Source: Dawidia cretensis (GTDB lineage: Bacteria; Bacteroidota; Bacteroidia; Cytophagales; Cyclobacteriaceae). From it: DNA of 64,000 nt. This document shows, in pieces, positions 8,435 to 16,305 of this stretch (within the stretch, counting starts at the first letter, position 1; the number at the start of each line of letters is the position of its first letter). Position numbers and translations under genes: made by a program. Location of the stretch: assembly GCF_018598175.1 (NCBI RefSeq), contig NZ_JAHESE010000021.1, forward strand, positions 1 to 64,000, given 5' to 3'. A model generated the notes under the pieces. That model had not been told where the DNA came from. It was given only the letters and a program-made list of their open reading frames with translations, and did not search any database.

Positions 8435-9580
8435 ATGCCGGAAAACCATCTTATTGAATTGCCGTTTACCAGTAGCCAGCAAAGGCTGTCGCTGGGGGTG
8501 GAGCTCGAGCTGCAGGTGCTCGACCAGCAGACGCTGCAGCTTACACCGCGTGCTGCCGAAATTCTCCAACAGGCCAATTCCACAACATTCACGGAAGAGT
8601 TCTTTCAAAGTACACTGGAGGTTGTCACGGGTGTGTGTGCCAATGTACAGGCGGTTGAAAAAGACCTGACCACCGCGTTGGCGCACGCCCGCCAGGTCAG
8701 TGCCGGGCTCGGACTGGCCTTGTCCTCTACCGGCACGCATCCACTGGCAGATTATCGCGACCGCCTCATCACACCCTCGCCGCGCTACAACGAGCTGATC
8801 GATCGCAACCAATGGCTTATCCGCCGCATGGCCGTGTACGGCATGCACGTACACCTCGGCATGACATCGGGCGAAGAATGTATTCGCTACAATTATTTTT
8901 TTATGAGTTTCCTGCCGCACATTCTGGCATTGTCGGCCAGCTCGCCGTTTTGGCAGGGCATGTATACCGGTCTTTCGTCCTGTCGTCCGACCACGTACGA
9001 AGCGATGCCCACGGCGGGCATGCCGTACCTGGTGGGGAATTGGTCGGAGTTTGAGAAACTCTATAATTTCCTACTGCGCTCGAAGGCCATTCAAAGCATG
9101 AAAGACCTGTGGTGGGATGTACGCCCCAGCCCCAAGCTGGGTACGTTGGAGCTGCGCTTTTGTGACGAGCCCGCATCGCTGGCCGAGGCACTCGGCATCG
9201 TGGCGTTCATACACCTGCTGGCACATTGGTTTCACGAGCACCAGGAGGAGTGGGTCAGCGCGCGTACGCCACTCAAACATTGGATCTTTCGCGAGAATAA
9301 ATGGCGTGCCATACGCTATGGACTCGATGCGGAAGTAGTGGTGACGCGCAACGGTAAGACCAAGCTGTTGCGGAAAGATATTGCCGATTGGCTGAAGACG
9401 CTTCGTCCGTATGCGGCAAAGATGGGCTATGAAAAATACTTGTCCGTGATTGATGATGTTTTGAAGCGGGGCACCAGTTCCGCGCGTCAGCACGACGTAT
9501 TTGTCAAGAGTAACGATCTCGGTGCTGTTACCCGGCACAATGTACAGGAGTTTGTTACCGGCGTGCCGCAGTGGTCATAA
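8435..9580 (+). CDS. Carboxylate-amine ligase, YbdK/GCS2 family
   Basis: Glutamate-cysteine ligase type 2 family member of 381 residues. The ATG giving MPENHL was preferred to upstream starts, since LGVELELQVLD near residue 20 is the usual first conserved block and the upstream frame overlaps asnB. Other family features are the STGTHP segment (about 102-107), the histidine-rich MHVHLG block (about 137-142) and LELRFCDEP. Family members form a peptide-like bond between glutamate or another carboxylate and an amine using ATP; in Bacteroidota the true substrate is usually unknown. It shares a short divergent promoter region with asnB, so the two may be co-regulated. Confidence 0.85.
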   Translation: MPENHLIELPFTSSQQRLSLGVELELQVLDQQTLQLTPRAAEILQQANSTTFTEEFFQSTLEVVTGVCANVQAVEKDLTTALAHARQVSAGLGLALSSTGTHPLADYRDRLITPSPRYNELIDRNQWLIRRMAVYGMHVHLGMTSGEECIRYNYFFMSFLPHILALSASSPFWQGMYTGLSSCRPTTYEAMPTAGMPYLVGNWSEFEKLYNFLLRSKAIQSMKDLWWDVRPSPKLGTLELRFCDEPASLAEALGIVAFIHLLAHWFHEHQEEWVSARTPLKHWIFRENKWRAIRYGLDAEVVVTRNGKTKLLRKDIADWLKTLRPYAAKMGYEKYLSVIDDVLKRGTSSARQHDVFVKSNDLGAVTRHNVQEFVTGVPQWS

Positions 9581-9610
9581 AAAATGCCGGTGGCATTACG
9601 CTACCGGCAT
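9579..9610 (-). terminator. Terminator between convergent genes
   Basis: ATGCCGGT and ACCGGCAT arms with an 11-base loop. On the minus strand it is followed by TTTTTTATG, so it ends the DUF1080 gene; it also lies directly after the stop of the convergent ligase gene. Confidence 0.75.
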
Positions 9611-9632
9611 GTATGCTATATTATTTTAATAG

Positions 9633-10403
9633 CTATAATGTCTTAATGCGAATGTTCCGGAACCAGGCTTCGTGGTTATGATCCTGGAAGTCGATGTGGC
9701 CAGTCTTGGCCGTGCCGTAATTCTTGGCATCGTTCCACTTGCTTTTGGCTTTGCGCTTTTTCCAGTCGGCAGAGCCCAGCTCATATTCCACCACTTTGGC
9801 GCCATTCAGCCAGTGTTCTACATGGTTGCCGTTCACGACCAGTCGTGATTCATTCCACTCGCCCACCGGTTTAGCTTTTGCATCGGGAGCGGTATGCATG
9901 TCGTAGTTGGCGCCGGCAAATTGCTCCGGCTTCAGGTCGCCGGGATAACCTTCGTTGTCGATGAGCTGAAACTCGGGGCCTGACAGGTAGGGTTGATCAT
10001 TTTCCTCCGTCACGCGGAACATCACACCACTATTGCCTTGCGCCGAGATCTTCCAGTCAAAGGCCAGCTCGAAGTTGGCGTATTCATCGACTGTCATGAT
10101 GTCGGCGCGCTGGTTCTCACGGCCGTCTACAAAAGGCTTGCAGTGCAGTGTGCCGTCGACAACGTCCCAACTGTCGCTGGGTTTATCTTTGAAGTACTTC
10201 CAACCGTTGAGTGTCTGGCCGTCGAATATAAGTTTGTAGCCCGCTGCAGAATCTGCTTCTGATAGTTGTGTCGCCGGCGAAGGAGCGGGCGCCACTACTT
10301 CCGGTTTTGTAGCGGTAGTGTCGGTCGCGGGTGTTTCGGTTTTTTTGGTACTGCACGCCAGCAACGAGGCTAACAAACAGGCATAGGTCATTCTCTGGAT
10401 CAT
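9633..10403 (-). CDS. DUF1080 (3-keto-disaccharide hydrolase-type) lipoprotein
   Basis: Start set at the ATG giving MIQRMTY; the frame extends 11 codons to a TTG with no better signal. The 256-residue product has a signal peptide ending in LLAC (lipidated cysteine about residue 17), a Thr/Pro/Ala-rich linker to about residue 50, then one DUF1080 jelly-roll domain beginning with GYKLIFDGQTLNGW. Conserved GNSGVMFRV and the C-terminal HIDFQDHNHEAWFRNIRI segment fit the family, which includes hydrolases acting on 3-keto sugars and LamG-like carbohydrate binders. It probably faces the periplasm or the cell surface. It lies alone, with its own terminator. Confidence 0.88.
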   Translation of the reverse strand: MIQRMTYACLLASLLACSTKKTETPATDTTATKPEVVAPAPSPATQLSEADSAAGYKLIFDGQTLNGWKYFKDKPSDSWDVVDGTLHCKPFVDGRENQRADIMTVDEYANFELAFDWKISAQGNSGVMFRVTEENDQPYLSGPEFQLIDNEGYPGDLKPEQFAGANYDMHTAPDAKAKPVGEWNESRLVVNGNHVEHWLNGAKVVEYELGSADWKKRKAKSKWNDAKNYGTAKTGHIDFQDHNHEAWFRNIRIKTL

Positions 10404-10483
10404 GGTTGTGGAATTTGATTTTATGAAATATAGCAAGGAATGCCCACACGCACGGCCTTTTTTCCGTCAATGGTAGGACCTCG

Positions 10484-10807
10484 TTAAGGCACGGCGCGGA
10501 AGATCCATACCCGCGTGAATGCGCCGACGCCGACGGCCTTGTTGCTGTCGTCCTGGGTCAGGCGTGTGATGGAGGCTACTTTTAGATCCGTGACGGTGAC
10601 AGTCCAACCTTCGAGTGATGTGCCGTCTTTTTCGGATTTCGTGCGCACGGCGGCTTCGTGGCGTACCAGGGACGGGTTGGTGATGTAGGCCAGGGCCAGG
10701 AAGATGATGACCAGGATGAGGCGGGTGATGAACTTGAATACTTTGAAGAGGAGGTAGAAGACGAGGGCGAGTGCTGCTACTGCCAGGATGGTGATGATGA
10801 GTTCCAT
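10484..10807 (-). CDS. Small membrane protein, unknown
   Basis: Start set at the ATG giving MELIITIL, which places the hydrophobic segment at the N-terminus; an upstream in-frame ATG 15 codons earlier is less likely. The 107-residue product has one long or two short membrane helices in residues 2-45, then a soluble tail of about 60 residues rich in Lys, Asp and Thr that may be beta-structured. I do not recognise the family. It lies 80 bases upstream of the DUF1080 gene on the same strand. Confidence 0.55.
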   Translation of the reverse strand: MELIITILAVAALALVFYLLFKVFKFITRLILVIIFLALAYITNPSLVRHEAAVRTKSEKDGTSLEGWTVTVTDLKVASITRLTQDDSNKAVGVGAFTRVWIFRAVP

Positions 10808-10856
10808 GGCGGAAAAATACGAATTGCCGTCTTCAGCGCCAACTGACTCCACGGCA

Positions 10857-10921
10857 GTCTGAAGACGGGTACCAGGGTAGGCACAAGTCTCCGCCCCGGG
10901 GCGGGGCTAAGACTTGCGCCA
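10857..10921. repeat. Palindromic intergenic repeat, copy B
   Basis: GC-rich palindrome: GGCACAAGTCTCCGCCCC pairs with GGGGCGGGGCTAAGACTTGCGCC. Preceded by AGTCTGAAGACGGG. The block order and the AAGACTTGCGCCAG end match the element at 33-94. It sits 15 bases beyond the stop of the GlcD gene and could also terminate or stabilise that transcript. Confidence 0.55.
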
Positions 10922-10935
10922 GCAACCATTGGTGC

Positions 10936-12351
10936 TTAGAATATCTTTCCAGGGTTGAGTATACCCTTGGGATCGAATGCCAGTTTGATGCCGCGCATGA
11001 CGGCGAGGTTGGCTTCGCGCATGGCGATGGACATATAGGGCTTCTTGGCAATGCCGATGCCGTGCTCGCCGGACAGTGTGCCGCCGAGGCTTACGGTGAG
11101 CTTGAAAATCTCGCCGATGCCATCGACGATTTTTGTATGCCAGTCTTCGTCGCTGATGTTCTCCTTCAGCACGTTTACGTGCAGGTTGCCGTCGCCGAGG
11201 TGGCCAAAGCATACCGAGTTGAAGCCGTATTGCTTGCCGATCTCTTTGATGCCGACGATCAGCCTGGGCAGGTTGGCGCGGGGCACGACAACGTCTTCCG
11301 ACTTGGTGAGGGAGTATGCGTTCACCGCGGGGGAGATGTTCTTACGGATCTTCCACAGCTCGTCCTTTTGGGCGGCGGTATCGGCGAAGAGAATCTCTCC
11401 TACCTGGAACTGCTCGGCTACATTCATCACGCGTTCGGCGTCGCGCATCAATACTTCGTCGTCGTTGCCGTCCAGCTCGCAGAGCAGGTAGGCGTCCATG
11501 TTCTCGGGGAACGACGTGGTGACCTTGGCGGCATAGATTTTTTCACAGTAGTCGATGGTCTTCATCGCCGCTTCGCGTTCGAAGAACTCCATGCCGGAAG
11601 GTTGTACACCGGCGCGGAATATTTCGGCGATGGCGCGGCACGCTTCGGCGTTGGTGACGAAGGGCAGGAGCAGCAGCACGGACTTCTGCGGGAGGCCGCG
11701 GAGCTTAAACACGATCCTGGTAATGATACCAAGCGTGCCTTCGCTGCCACACATGAGTTGCGTCAGGTTATAGCCGGTAGAGTTCTTGAGCACGTTGGCG
11801 CCGGTCCAGATGACTTCGCCATTGGGCAGGACCACTTCCAGGTTGAGGACGTAGTCGCGTGTGACGCCGTACTTCACGGCCTTGGGACCGCCGCTGTTCT
11901 GCGACACGTTGCCGCCGATAAAGCAGGTGCCGCGGCTGGCGGGATCGGGCGGGTAGAAGAGGCCCTTCGCCTTGACGGCGTTTTGAAATACTTCGGTGAT
12001 CACGCCGGGTTCTACCGTGGCTTGCAGGTTGAGCTCGTCGATTTCGAGAATCTTGTCAAAGCGCTCCATGGACACCACGACGCCCTTTTCAATGGGCAGT
12101 GCCGCGCCGGCCAGACCCGTGCCACCGCCGCGCGGGGTGACCGGTAGCGAATGCTCGTTGCAGAGACGCATGATGCGGCTTACCTCATCGGTCGTGCCGG
12201 GACGCAGCACCACGTCGGGTAGGAACGAGTAGTCCTCTGTCTCGTCGTGGGAATAGTTATAGCGCTTTTCAGGGTCCACGATCACATGTTCCGCGCCTAC
12301 AATTTCTTCAAACAGGCCGATGATGTCGGTAGATACTTCTGCAAATGGCAT
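10936..12351 (-). CDS. glcD: FAD-linked oxidase, GlcD type
   Basis: A 471-residue flavoprotein of the glycolate/D-lactate dehydrogenase family. Start set at the ATG giving MPFAEV; 25 further upstream codons overlap the promoter region of the divergent NlpC gene. The N-terminal FAD-binding PCMH domain shows VTPRGGGTGLAGAA (about 71-84) and a CGSEGTLGIIT block near 212-222. The C-terminal FAD-oxidase domain ends with the conserved SGEHGIGIAKKPYM and FDPKGILNPGKIF. It likely oxidises a 2-hydroxy acid and passes electrons to the respiratory chain or an electron-transfer protein. No GlcE or GlcF gene is adjacent, so the exact substrate is uncertain. Confidence 0.88.
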   Translation of the reverse strand: MPFAEVSTDIIGLFEEIVGAEHVIVDPEKRYNYSHDETEDYSFLPDVVLRPGTTDEVSRIMRLCNEHSLPVTPRGGGTGLAGAALPIEKGVVVSMERFDKILEIDELNLQATVEPGVITEVFQNAVKAKGLFYPPDPASRGTCFIGGNVSQNSGGPKAVKYGVTRDYVLNLEVVLPNGEVIWTGANVLKNSTGYNLTQLMCGSEGTLGIITRIVFKLRGLPQKSVLLLLPFVTNAEACRAIAEIFRAGVQPSGMEFFEREAAMKTIDYCEKIYAAKVTTSFPENMDAYLLCELDGNDDEVLMRDAERVMNVAEQFQVGEILFADTAAQKDELWKIRKNISPAVNAYSLTKSEDVVVPRANLPRLIVGIKEIGKQYGFNSVCFGHLGDGNLHVNVLKENISDEDWHTKIVDGIGEIFKLTVSLGGTLSGEHGIGIAKKPYMSIAMREANLAVMRGIKLAFDPKGILNPGKIF

Positions 12352-12359
12352 GAATCTGG

Positions 12360-12367
12360 TATATTTG
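12360..12367 (+). promoter_or_regulatory. Putative -7 box of NlpC/P60 gene
   Basis: TATATTTG matches the Bacteroidota -7 consensus TAnnTTTG and lies 20 bases before the ATG of the NlpC/P60 gene. The -33 element is not clear. Confidence 0.45.
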
Positions 12368-12387
12368 TTGTACTTTTTAAACTCGGT

Positions 12388-12897
12388 ATGAAGCAATTTT
12401 TTGAACTCAAAATTAATCAAAAGCAACTGCTTCCGGTCGTCCTGACGGCAACACTTTTTCTTTTATTCTCCTGTAGCGCGCACAAACAAGCGCGTGTTAG
12501 GGATGATCGGACGGACCAGGTAATTGGCGCAGCGCGCAGCTTTATAGGCACACCGTACAAGTATGGCGGCACCTCGCGCGCAGGCATGGACTGCTCGGGC
12601 TTACTCATCAACTCCTTTCGTGTGATTGATGTCAGCCTGCCCCGCAGCTCCGAAGGGCAAAGCAAGATTGGCGAGGAAGTAGACATGAAAGATCTGCAAC
12701 CCGGCGACCTGGTGTTCTTTGCCACGGGCAACCGTAAACGCAAAGTTACGCACGTAGGACTGGTGACAGAACGGAAGGGCAAAGACAACATCAAGTTCAT
12801 TCATGCCTCCAGCACACTGGGCGTGGTGGAGACAAACCTCTTTGCCGAGTATTACCAGAAGCGCTTTCGCGGAGGCCGTCGCGTTATTAACAACTAA
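12388..12897 (+). CDS. NlpC/P60 family peptidoglycan hydrolase, lipoprotein
   Basis: A 169-residue lipoprotein; start set at the ATG giving MKQFFEL, which yields a signal peptide ending in LLFSC (cysteine about residue 29). The NlpC/P60 domain follows: GTPYKYGG, catalytic Cys in MDCSGLL, catalytic His in VTHVGLV and the third polar residue His in FIHAS. Family members cleave gamma-D-glutamyl-diaminopimelate bonds in the cell wall, here from the outer membrane or periplasmic side. There is no SH3 or LysM domain, as in Spr/MepS-like enzymes. Its last four bases overlap the end of the convergent downstream gene. Confidence 0.88.
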   Translation: MKQFFELKINQKQLLPVVLTATLFLLFSCSAHKQARVRDDRTDQVIGAARSFIGTPYKYGGTSRAGMDCSGLLINSFRVIDVSLPRSSEGQSKIGEEVDMKDLQPGDLVFFATGNRKRKVTHVGLVTERKGKDNIKFIHASSTLGVVETNLFAEYYQKRFRGGRRVINN

Positions 12898-13760
12898 CGC
12901 TGCGTTTTACCGCCGGCTTCTGCCGCGGCCAGCTTCTTTTGGTAGCGCTCTAACGGGCGGGTATACATGGCGAGCTCAATGGTCTGGCCGGAGAGCTGGA
13001 CCTGCCATGCCAGTGTTTTTGCCTGTTTCAATTGTTTCAGCAGCGCAGGCGTTGCCTGTATATGCAGGCGGCTATAGTTTACGGGTACCAACGTTGCGTT
13101 CTCTTTCTTTCGTGTTGTGCTGGTAGAGGTTGTTAGCGGCGCGGAGTGAAAGATCGTCGAGTGTGACCCGTCGGGGTTCACGACGAGGGTCGTGGTGGTG
13201 TTCATCTTTTGCATCTGCTTTTTCCCTTCCGGACTCACTATCGAAGAAGTTTCATCGTTTGGTAATACAGTTTGCGAGCCGTTGGGATTTACCACCAACT
13301 TGGTGTCGCCTTGATAGTGTACGGTTGAATTTGTACCATCGGGATTTACCTGAAGCGTAGGTGACGACGTGCTGGTAGCACTGTGCGCGCTTTGCGCCGT
13401 GGTATAATCCAGCGACGAATTTTCATGATCCTTCTCTACTTCGAGCGTACGTTGTTCGGTAACGACTTCGGCTGGTACCGATACCGTTCGATCGCCGAGG
13501 GAGATGCGTACCGTATCATGCAAGGTTCCTTCTTGCGGGAGGGTATACAGACAAATCCACAGGTCGGCGGTACGCCGGGTATCATACTCCAGGGAGGCAA
13601 TGCGATTTTCCAGAAAATTCTCCCGGTTAGAAACGCGGGTAATTTTCAGCTGCTCCGAGGCAGTGGACCTGGACTGGCTGGATTGCTGCTGGCTGTATGC
13701 CGACTGTGCCAACAGTGCGAGCGACAGGATCGATATGTTGATAGTTGCTTTCATAACCAT
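12894..13760 (-). CDS. Exported protein with VNPDG-type repeats, unknown
   Basis: A 288-residue protein with a signal peptide (cleavage after AYSQ, about residue 24) and a low-complexity Gln/Ser start. The middle (about residues 130-215) carries at least three copies of a motif of the form L-x-V-N-P-D/N-G-S/T-x-S/T (VNPDGTNST, VNPNGSQTV, VNPDGSHST), plus a weaker VSPEG. These alternate with Thr/Ser-rich spacers. N- and C-terminal parts look like beta-sandwich or ordinary globular sequence. The start could equally be the ATG two codons later (MKATI). I do not recognise the family. The gene overlaps the NlpC/P60 gene by four bases tail to tail. Confidence 0.6.
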   Translation of the reverse strand: MVMKATINISILSLALLAQSAYSQQQSSQSRSTASEQLKITRVSNRENFLENRIASLEYDTRRTADLWICLYTLPQEGTLHDTVRISLGDRTVSVPAEVVTEQRTLEVEKDHENSSLDYTTAQSAHSATSTSSPTLQVNPDGTNSTVHYQGDTKLVVNPNGSQTVLPNDETSSIVSPEGKKQMQKMNTTTTLVVNPDGSHSTIFHSAPLTTSTSTTRKKENATLVPVNYSRLHIQATPALLKQLKQAKTLAWQVQLSGQTIELAMYTRPLERYQKKLAAAEAGGKTQR

Positions 13761-13877
13761 CTGTGTTTAAAACGGAAGGTTCAAAAACCGCGCCGTCACT
13801 TTTCGAAAACCCAGCTTCGTGCTTTCCGTATGCTTCAAATGAAGTATGTTCGCATTCGTTTTTATTGACCTTACGCT

Positions 13878-15230
13878 ATGTTAAAATCCATCCACCCTTA
13901 TGATCAGGCCGTTATTGGGGAATTCCCGCTACTATCGGCTGCCGCTTTGCAAGACAAACTCGACCACTCTGCCAGGGCTTTTAAGCAATGGAAAAAGACA
14001 TCGCTTTCGTACCGGTGCGAATTGATGTTGAAGGTGGCGGCGCTGCTGCGCCAAAATAAGGAAGAGTATGCCAGCACGATTACCTGGGAAATGGGCAAGA
14101 TCCTGTCCGAGTCGCTGATCGAGGTTGAAAAGTCCGCCAAAGGTTGCGAGTACTACGCTGCCAACGCCGGCAAATTCCTGGCCGACGAGGTAATACAAAC
14201 CGAGTCGCGTCGCGCCCTGGTGGCCTACCAGCCCATCGGCACCGTGCTGGCCGTCATGCCCTGGAACTTTCCTTTCTGGCAGGTGTTCCGCTTTGCTATT
14301 CCTGCCCTGCTGGCCGGCAACGTCGGTGTGCTGAAACATGCCGCCAACGTGACCAAGTGTGCCATCATCATTGAGGAGATCTTCCGGGAGGCCGGTTTTC
14401 CCGAAGGGGTGTTCCAGTCGCTGTTGATCGATAGCGACATGGTCCGTGCCGTGCTCGAATCCGATATTGTACAGGGTGTAGCGTTGACCGGTAGTGAGAA
14501 GGCCGGCTCGCAAGTCGCCGCGATCGCCGGTGCGAATATCAAGAAGTCGGTGTTGGAGCTGGGTGGCAGCGATCCTTTTATTGTATTGCCCGATGCCGAC
14601 CTCGACCTGACGGTAAAGATTGCGACCCAATCGCGTATGCAGAATGCCGGCCAGTCGTGTATATCAGCCAAACGTTTTATCGTATTGGAGTCGGTCAAGG
14701 ATGAATTTTTAGATCGCTTTCAAAAGAGCATAGCCGCCTTGAAACAGGGCAACCCGTTTAATGCGCAAATGACCACCGGGCCGCTGGCCCGGGTAGACCT
14801 GGCGGAAGCGCTGGCCCGACAGCTGGAAGGCTCGGTGAAACAGGGTGCGCGCCTGCTAACGGGTGGCACATACTCCGGCGCCAGCTTTCAGCCAGCGTTG
14901 CTCGATAACGTGAAACCCGGTATGCCGGCATTTGATGAAGAAACTTTCGGACCGCTGGCCGCTGTCATTACCGCCAAGACGGAAGACGAGGCCATCATGC
15001 TGGCCAACAGCAGCCGCTATGGACTGGGTGCGTCGATCTGGACGCGCGACCTGGAAAAAGGCGAGCGTCTGGCGCGCGAGGTAGAGTCGGGATCGGTGTT
15101 TATCAACGCTCTGATGAAATCCGACCCACGCCTGCCGTTTGGCGGCGTAAAAAAATCGGGCTATGGCCGGGAGCTGTCCGAGCTTGGCATACACGAATTC
15201 GTCAACGCCAAGAGCATATCGATTGCCTGA
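13878..15230 (+). CDS. NAD(P)-dependent aldehyde dehydrogenase (succinate-semialdehyde type)
   Basis: A 450-residue aldehyde dehydrogenase. Catalytic Cys261 lies in NAGQSC and general-base Glu227 in LELGGSD; the Asn of MPWNFPFW (residue 130) and the C-terminal LPFGGVKKSGYGRE are conserved. Overall it resembles the shorter succinate-semialdehyde dehydrogenases such as Sad/YneI, which oxidise succinate semialdehyde to succinate. No GABA transaminase gene is nearby, so substrate is inferred from resemblance only. The gene stands alone and is transcribed away from the VNPDG-repeat protein gene. Confidence 0.85.
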   Translation: MLKSIHPYDQAVIGEFPLLSAAALQDKLDHSARAFKQWKKTSLSYRCELMLKVAALLRQNKEEYASTITWEMGKILSESLIEVEKSAKGCEYYAANAGKFLADEVIQTESRRALVAYQPIGTVLAVMPWNFPFWQVFRFAIPALLAGNVGVLKHAANVTKCAIIIEEIFREAGFPEGVFQSLLIDSDMVRAVLESDIVQGVALTGSEKAGSQVAAIAGANIKKSVLELGGSDPFIVLPDADLDLTVKIATQSRMQNAGQSCISAKRFIVLESVKDEFLDRFQKSIAALKQGNPFNAQMTTGPLARVDLAEALARQLEGSVKQGARLLTGGTYSGASFQPALLDNVKPGMPAFDEETFGPLAAVITAKTEDEAIMLANSSRYGLGASIWTRDLEKGERLAREVESGSVFINALMKSDPRLPFGGVKKSGYGRELSELGIHEFVNAKSISIA

Positions 15231-15309
15231 TCGCAAGGCACGATTATTTTTAAGGCACGCATAGGGGATGCCCGTGAATTAGTTGTCCTGGCATCAAACA
15301 AAGACAACC

Positions 15310-16026
15310 ATGGCAAAGTATTTACACCTATGCGTGCCCGCCTTTCTGCTGGCGCTGACATTTGTAACCACTTCCTGCGAACGCGAGGATCCGGGTCCCT
15401 TACAAGACTCTGAACGCGATTATACCGAAACTGACTTCGACCGGCTGGAAATGGGTAACGCATTTCGGGTGACGGTAGAAGAATCCAGTATCTATAGTAT
15501 ACACATCCGTGGCGACCGCCGTAACCTCGACGACCTGGATGTACACAAAAGCGGCTCGACATTGATCATTCGCTTTGACAAAGATGGCAGCCGCAAACAC
15601 GACACGCATATAGACATCACCATGCCGAAGTTGCGCGCCGCTAATTTCTCGGGCGCATCGGTGCCGATTATCAAAGGATTTAACGAACCCGAAGACGCCC
15701 TGGACCTGTTCCTGTCGGGCGCTACCAAAGCACAGCTCGATGCCACCTATAATCGTGTGAAGACCGTGTTGTCGGGCGCGTCGGAGCTGATCATGACCGG
15801 CGAAGCCGATGCCCTCGATACCGAGCTTTCGGGCGCCTCCGTGCTGAGCGCTTTTTCCTTTCCCGTGCGTACGGCAACCCTGAATGCAGCCGGGGCAAGT
15901 TCAGGCCAGGTACGCGTATCGGAAGAACTGAATGCTGTCGCCAGTGGCTCCAGCTCGATTTTATACCGGGGCGATCCGGAGGTAAATGCCGATACATCGG
16001 GCAACAGTTCGGTCAACCAGGACTGA
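15310..16026 (+). CDS. DUF2807 (head GIN domain) lipoprotein
   Basis: A 238-residue lipoprotein; the ATG giving MAKYLH produces a clean signal peptide ending in TTSC (cysteine about residue 23). The remainder is one GIN/DUF2807 domain, a right-handed beta-helix type fold recognised by repeated 'SGAS' turns (NFSGAS, LSGAT, LSGAS, ELSGAS, AAGAS) at intervals of about 20 residues. Function is unknown; the family is abundant in Bacteroidota and likely acts at the cell surface or in the periplasm. It is followed by a good terminator. Confidence 0.85.
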   Translation: MAKYLHLCVPAFLLALTFVTTSCEREDPGPLQDSERDYTETDFDRLEMGNAFRVTVEESSIYSIHIRGDRRNLDDLDVHKSGSTLIIRFDKDGSRKHDTHIDITMPKLRAANFSGASVPIIKGFNEPEDALDLFLSGATKAQLDATYNRVKTVLSGASELIMTGEADALDTELSGASVLSAFSFPVRTATLNAAGASSGQVRVSEELNAVASGSSSILYRGDPEVNADTSGNSSVNQD

Positions 16027-16055
16027 TCGGTGTTATAACATAAAGACATTCTGCC

Positions 16056-16082
16056 AGGCTGCCGTGAACGGGCAGCCTTTTT
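16056..16082 (+). terminator. Terminator of DUF2807 gene
   Basis: AGGCTGCC and GGCAGCCT arms with a short loop followed by TTTTCTTTT, 30 bases after the stop codon. Confidence 0.85.
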
Positions 16083-16305
16083 CTTTTGCCGTTCACAAAA
16101 AAATAACCACACAGGGCAACCATTGTTATCACATTTTCGTGAACTTTGGTTCTATCCTTACAGGCACCTTAAACGTTATCGCCGATGTACACAGTCGCTT
16201 AACGCTGCTTACGTAGCAGCTTTTTTTGCACGACCTCTTCCTGAAGGTCCTGCCTCTTTTTTTTCCTATATTTTTTTGCGGTTTAATTTTACTAACACCT
16301 TTACT

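Noticed and set aside
8371-8592. 74-codon N-terminal extension of asparagine synthase
   Set aside because: Cys2 after the MCGI start is needed as the catalytic nucleophile; the extension overlaps the divergent ligase gene.
11062-12147. 361-codon plus-strand open frame opposite the GlcD gene
   Set aside because: It is the antisense of a clear FAD oxidase, with Val/Gly/Ala-biased composition typical of a high-GC shadow frame.
13840-13860. CTTCAAATGAAG palindrome ahead of the aldehyde dehydrogenase
   Set aside because: Only 5-base arms; expected by chance in AT-rich upstream DNA.
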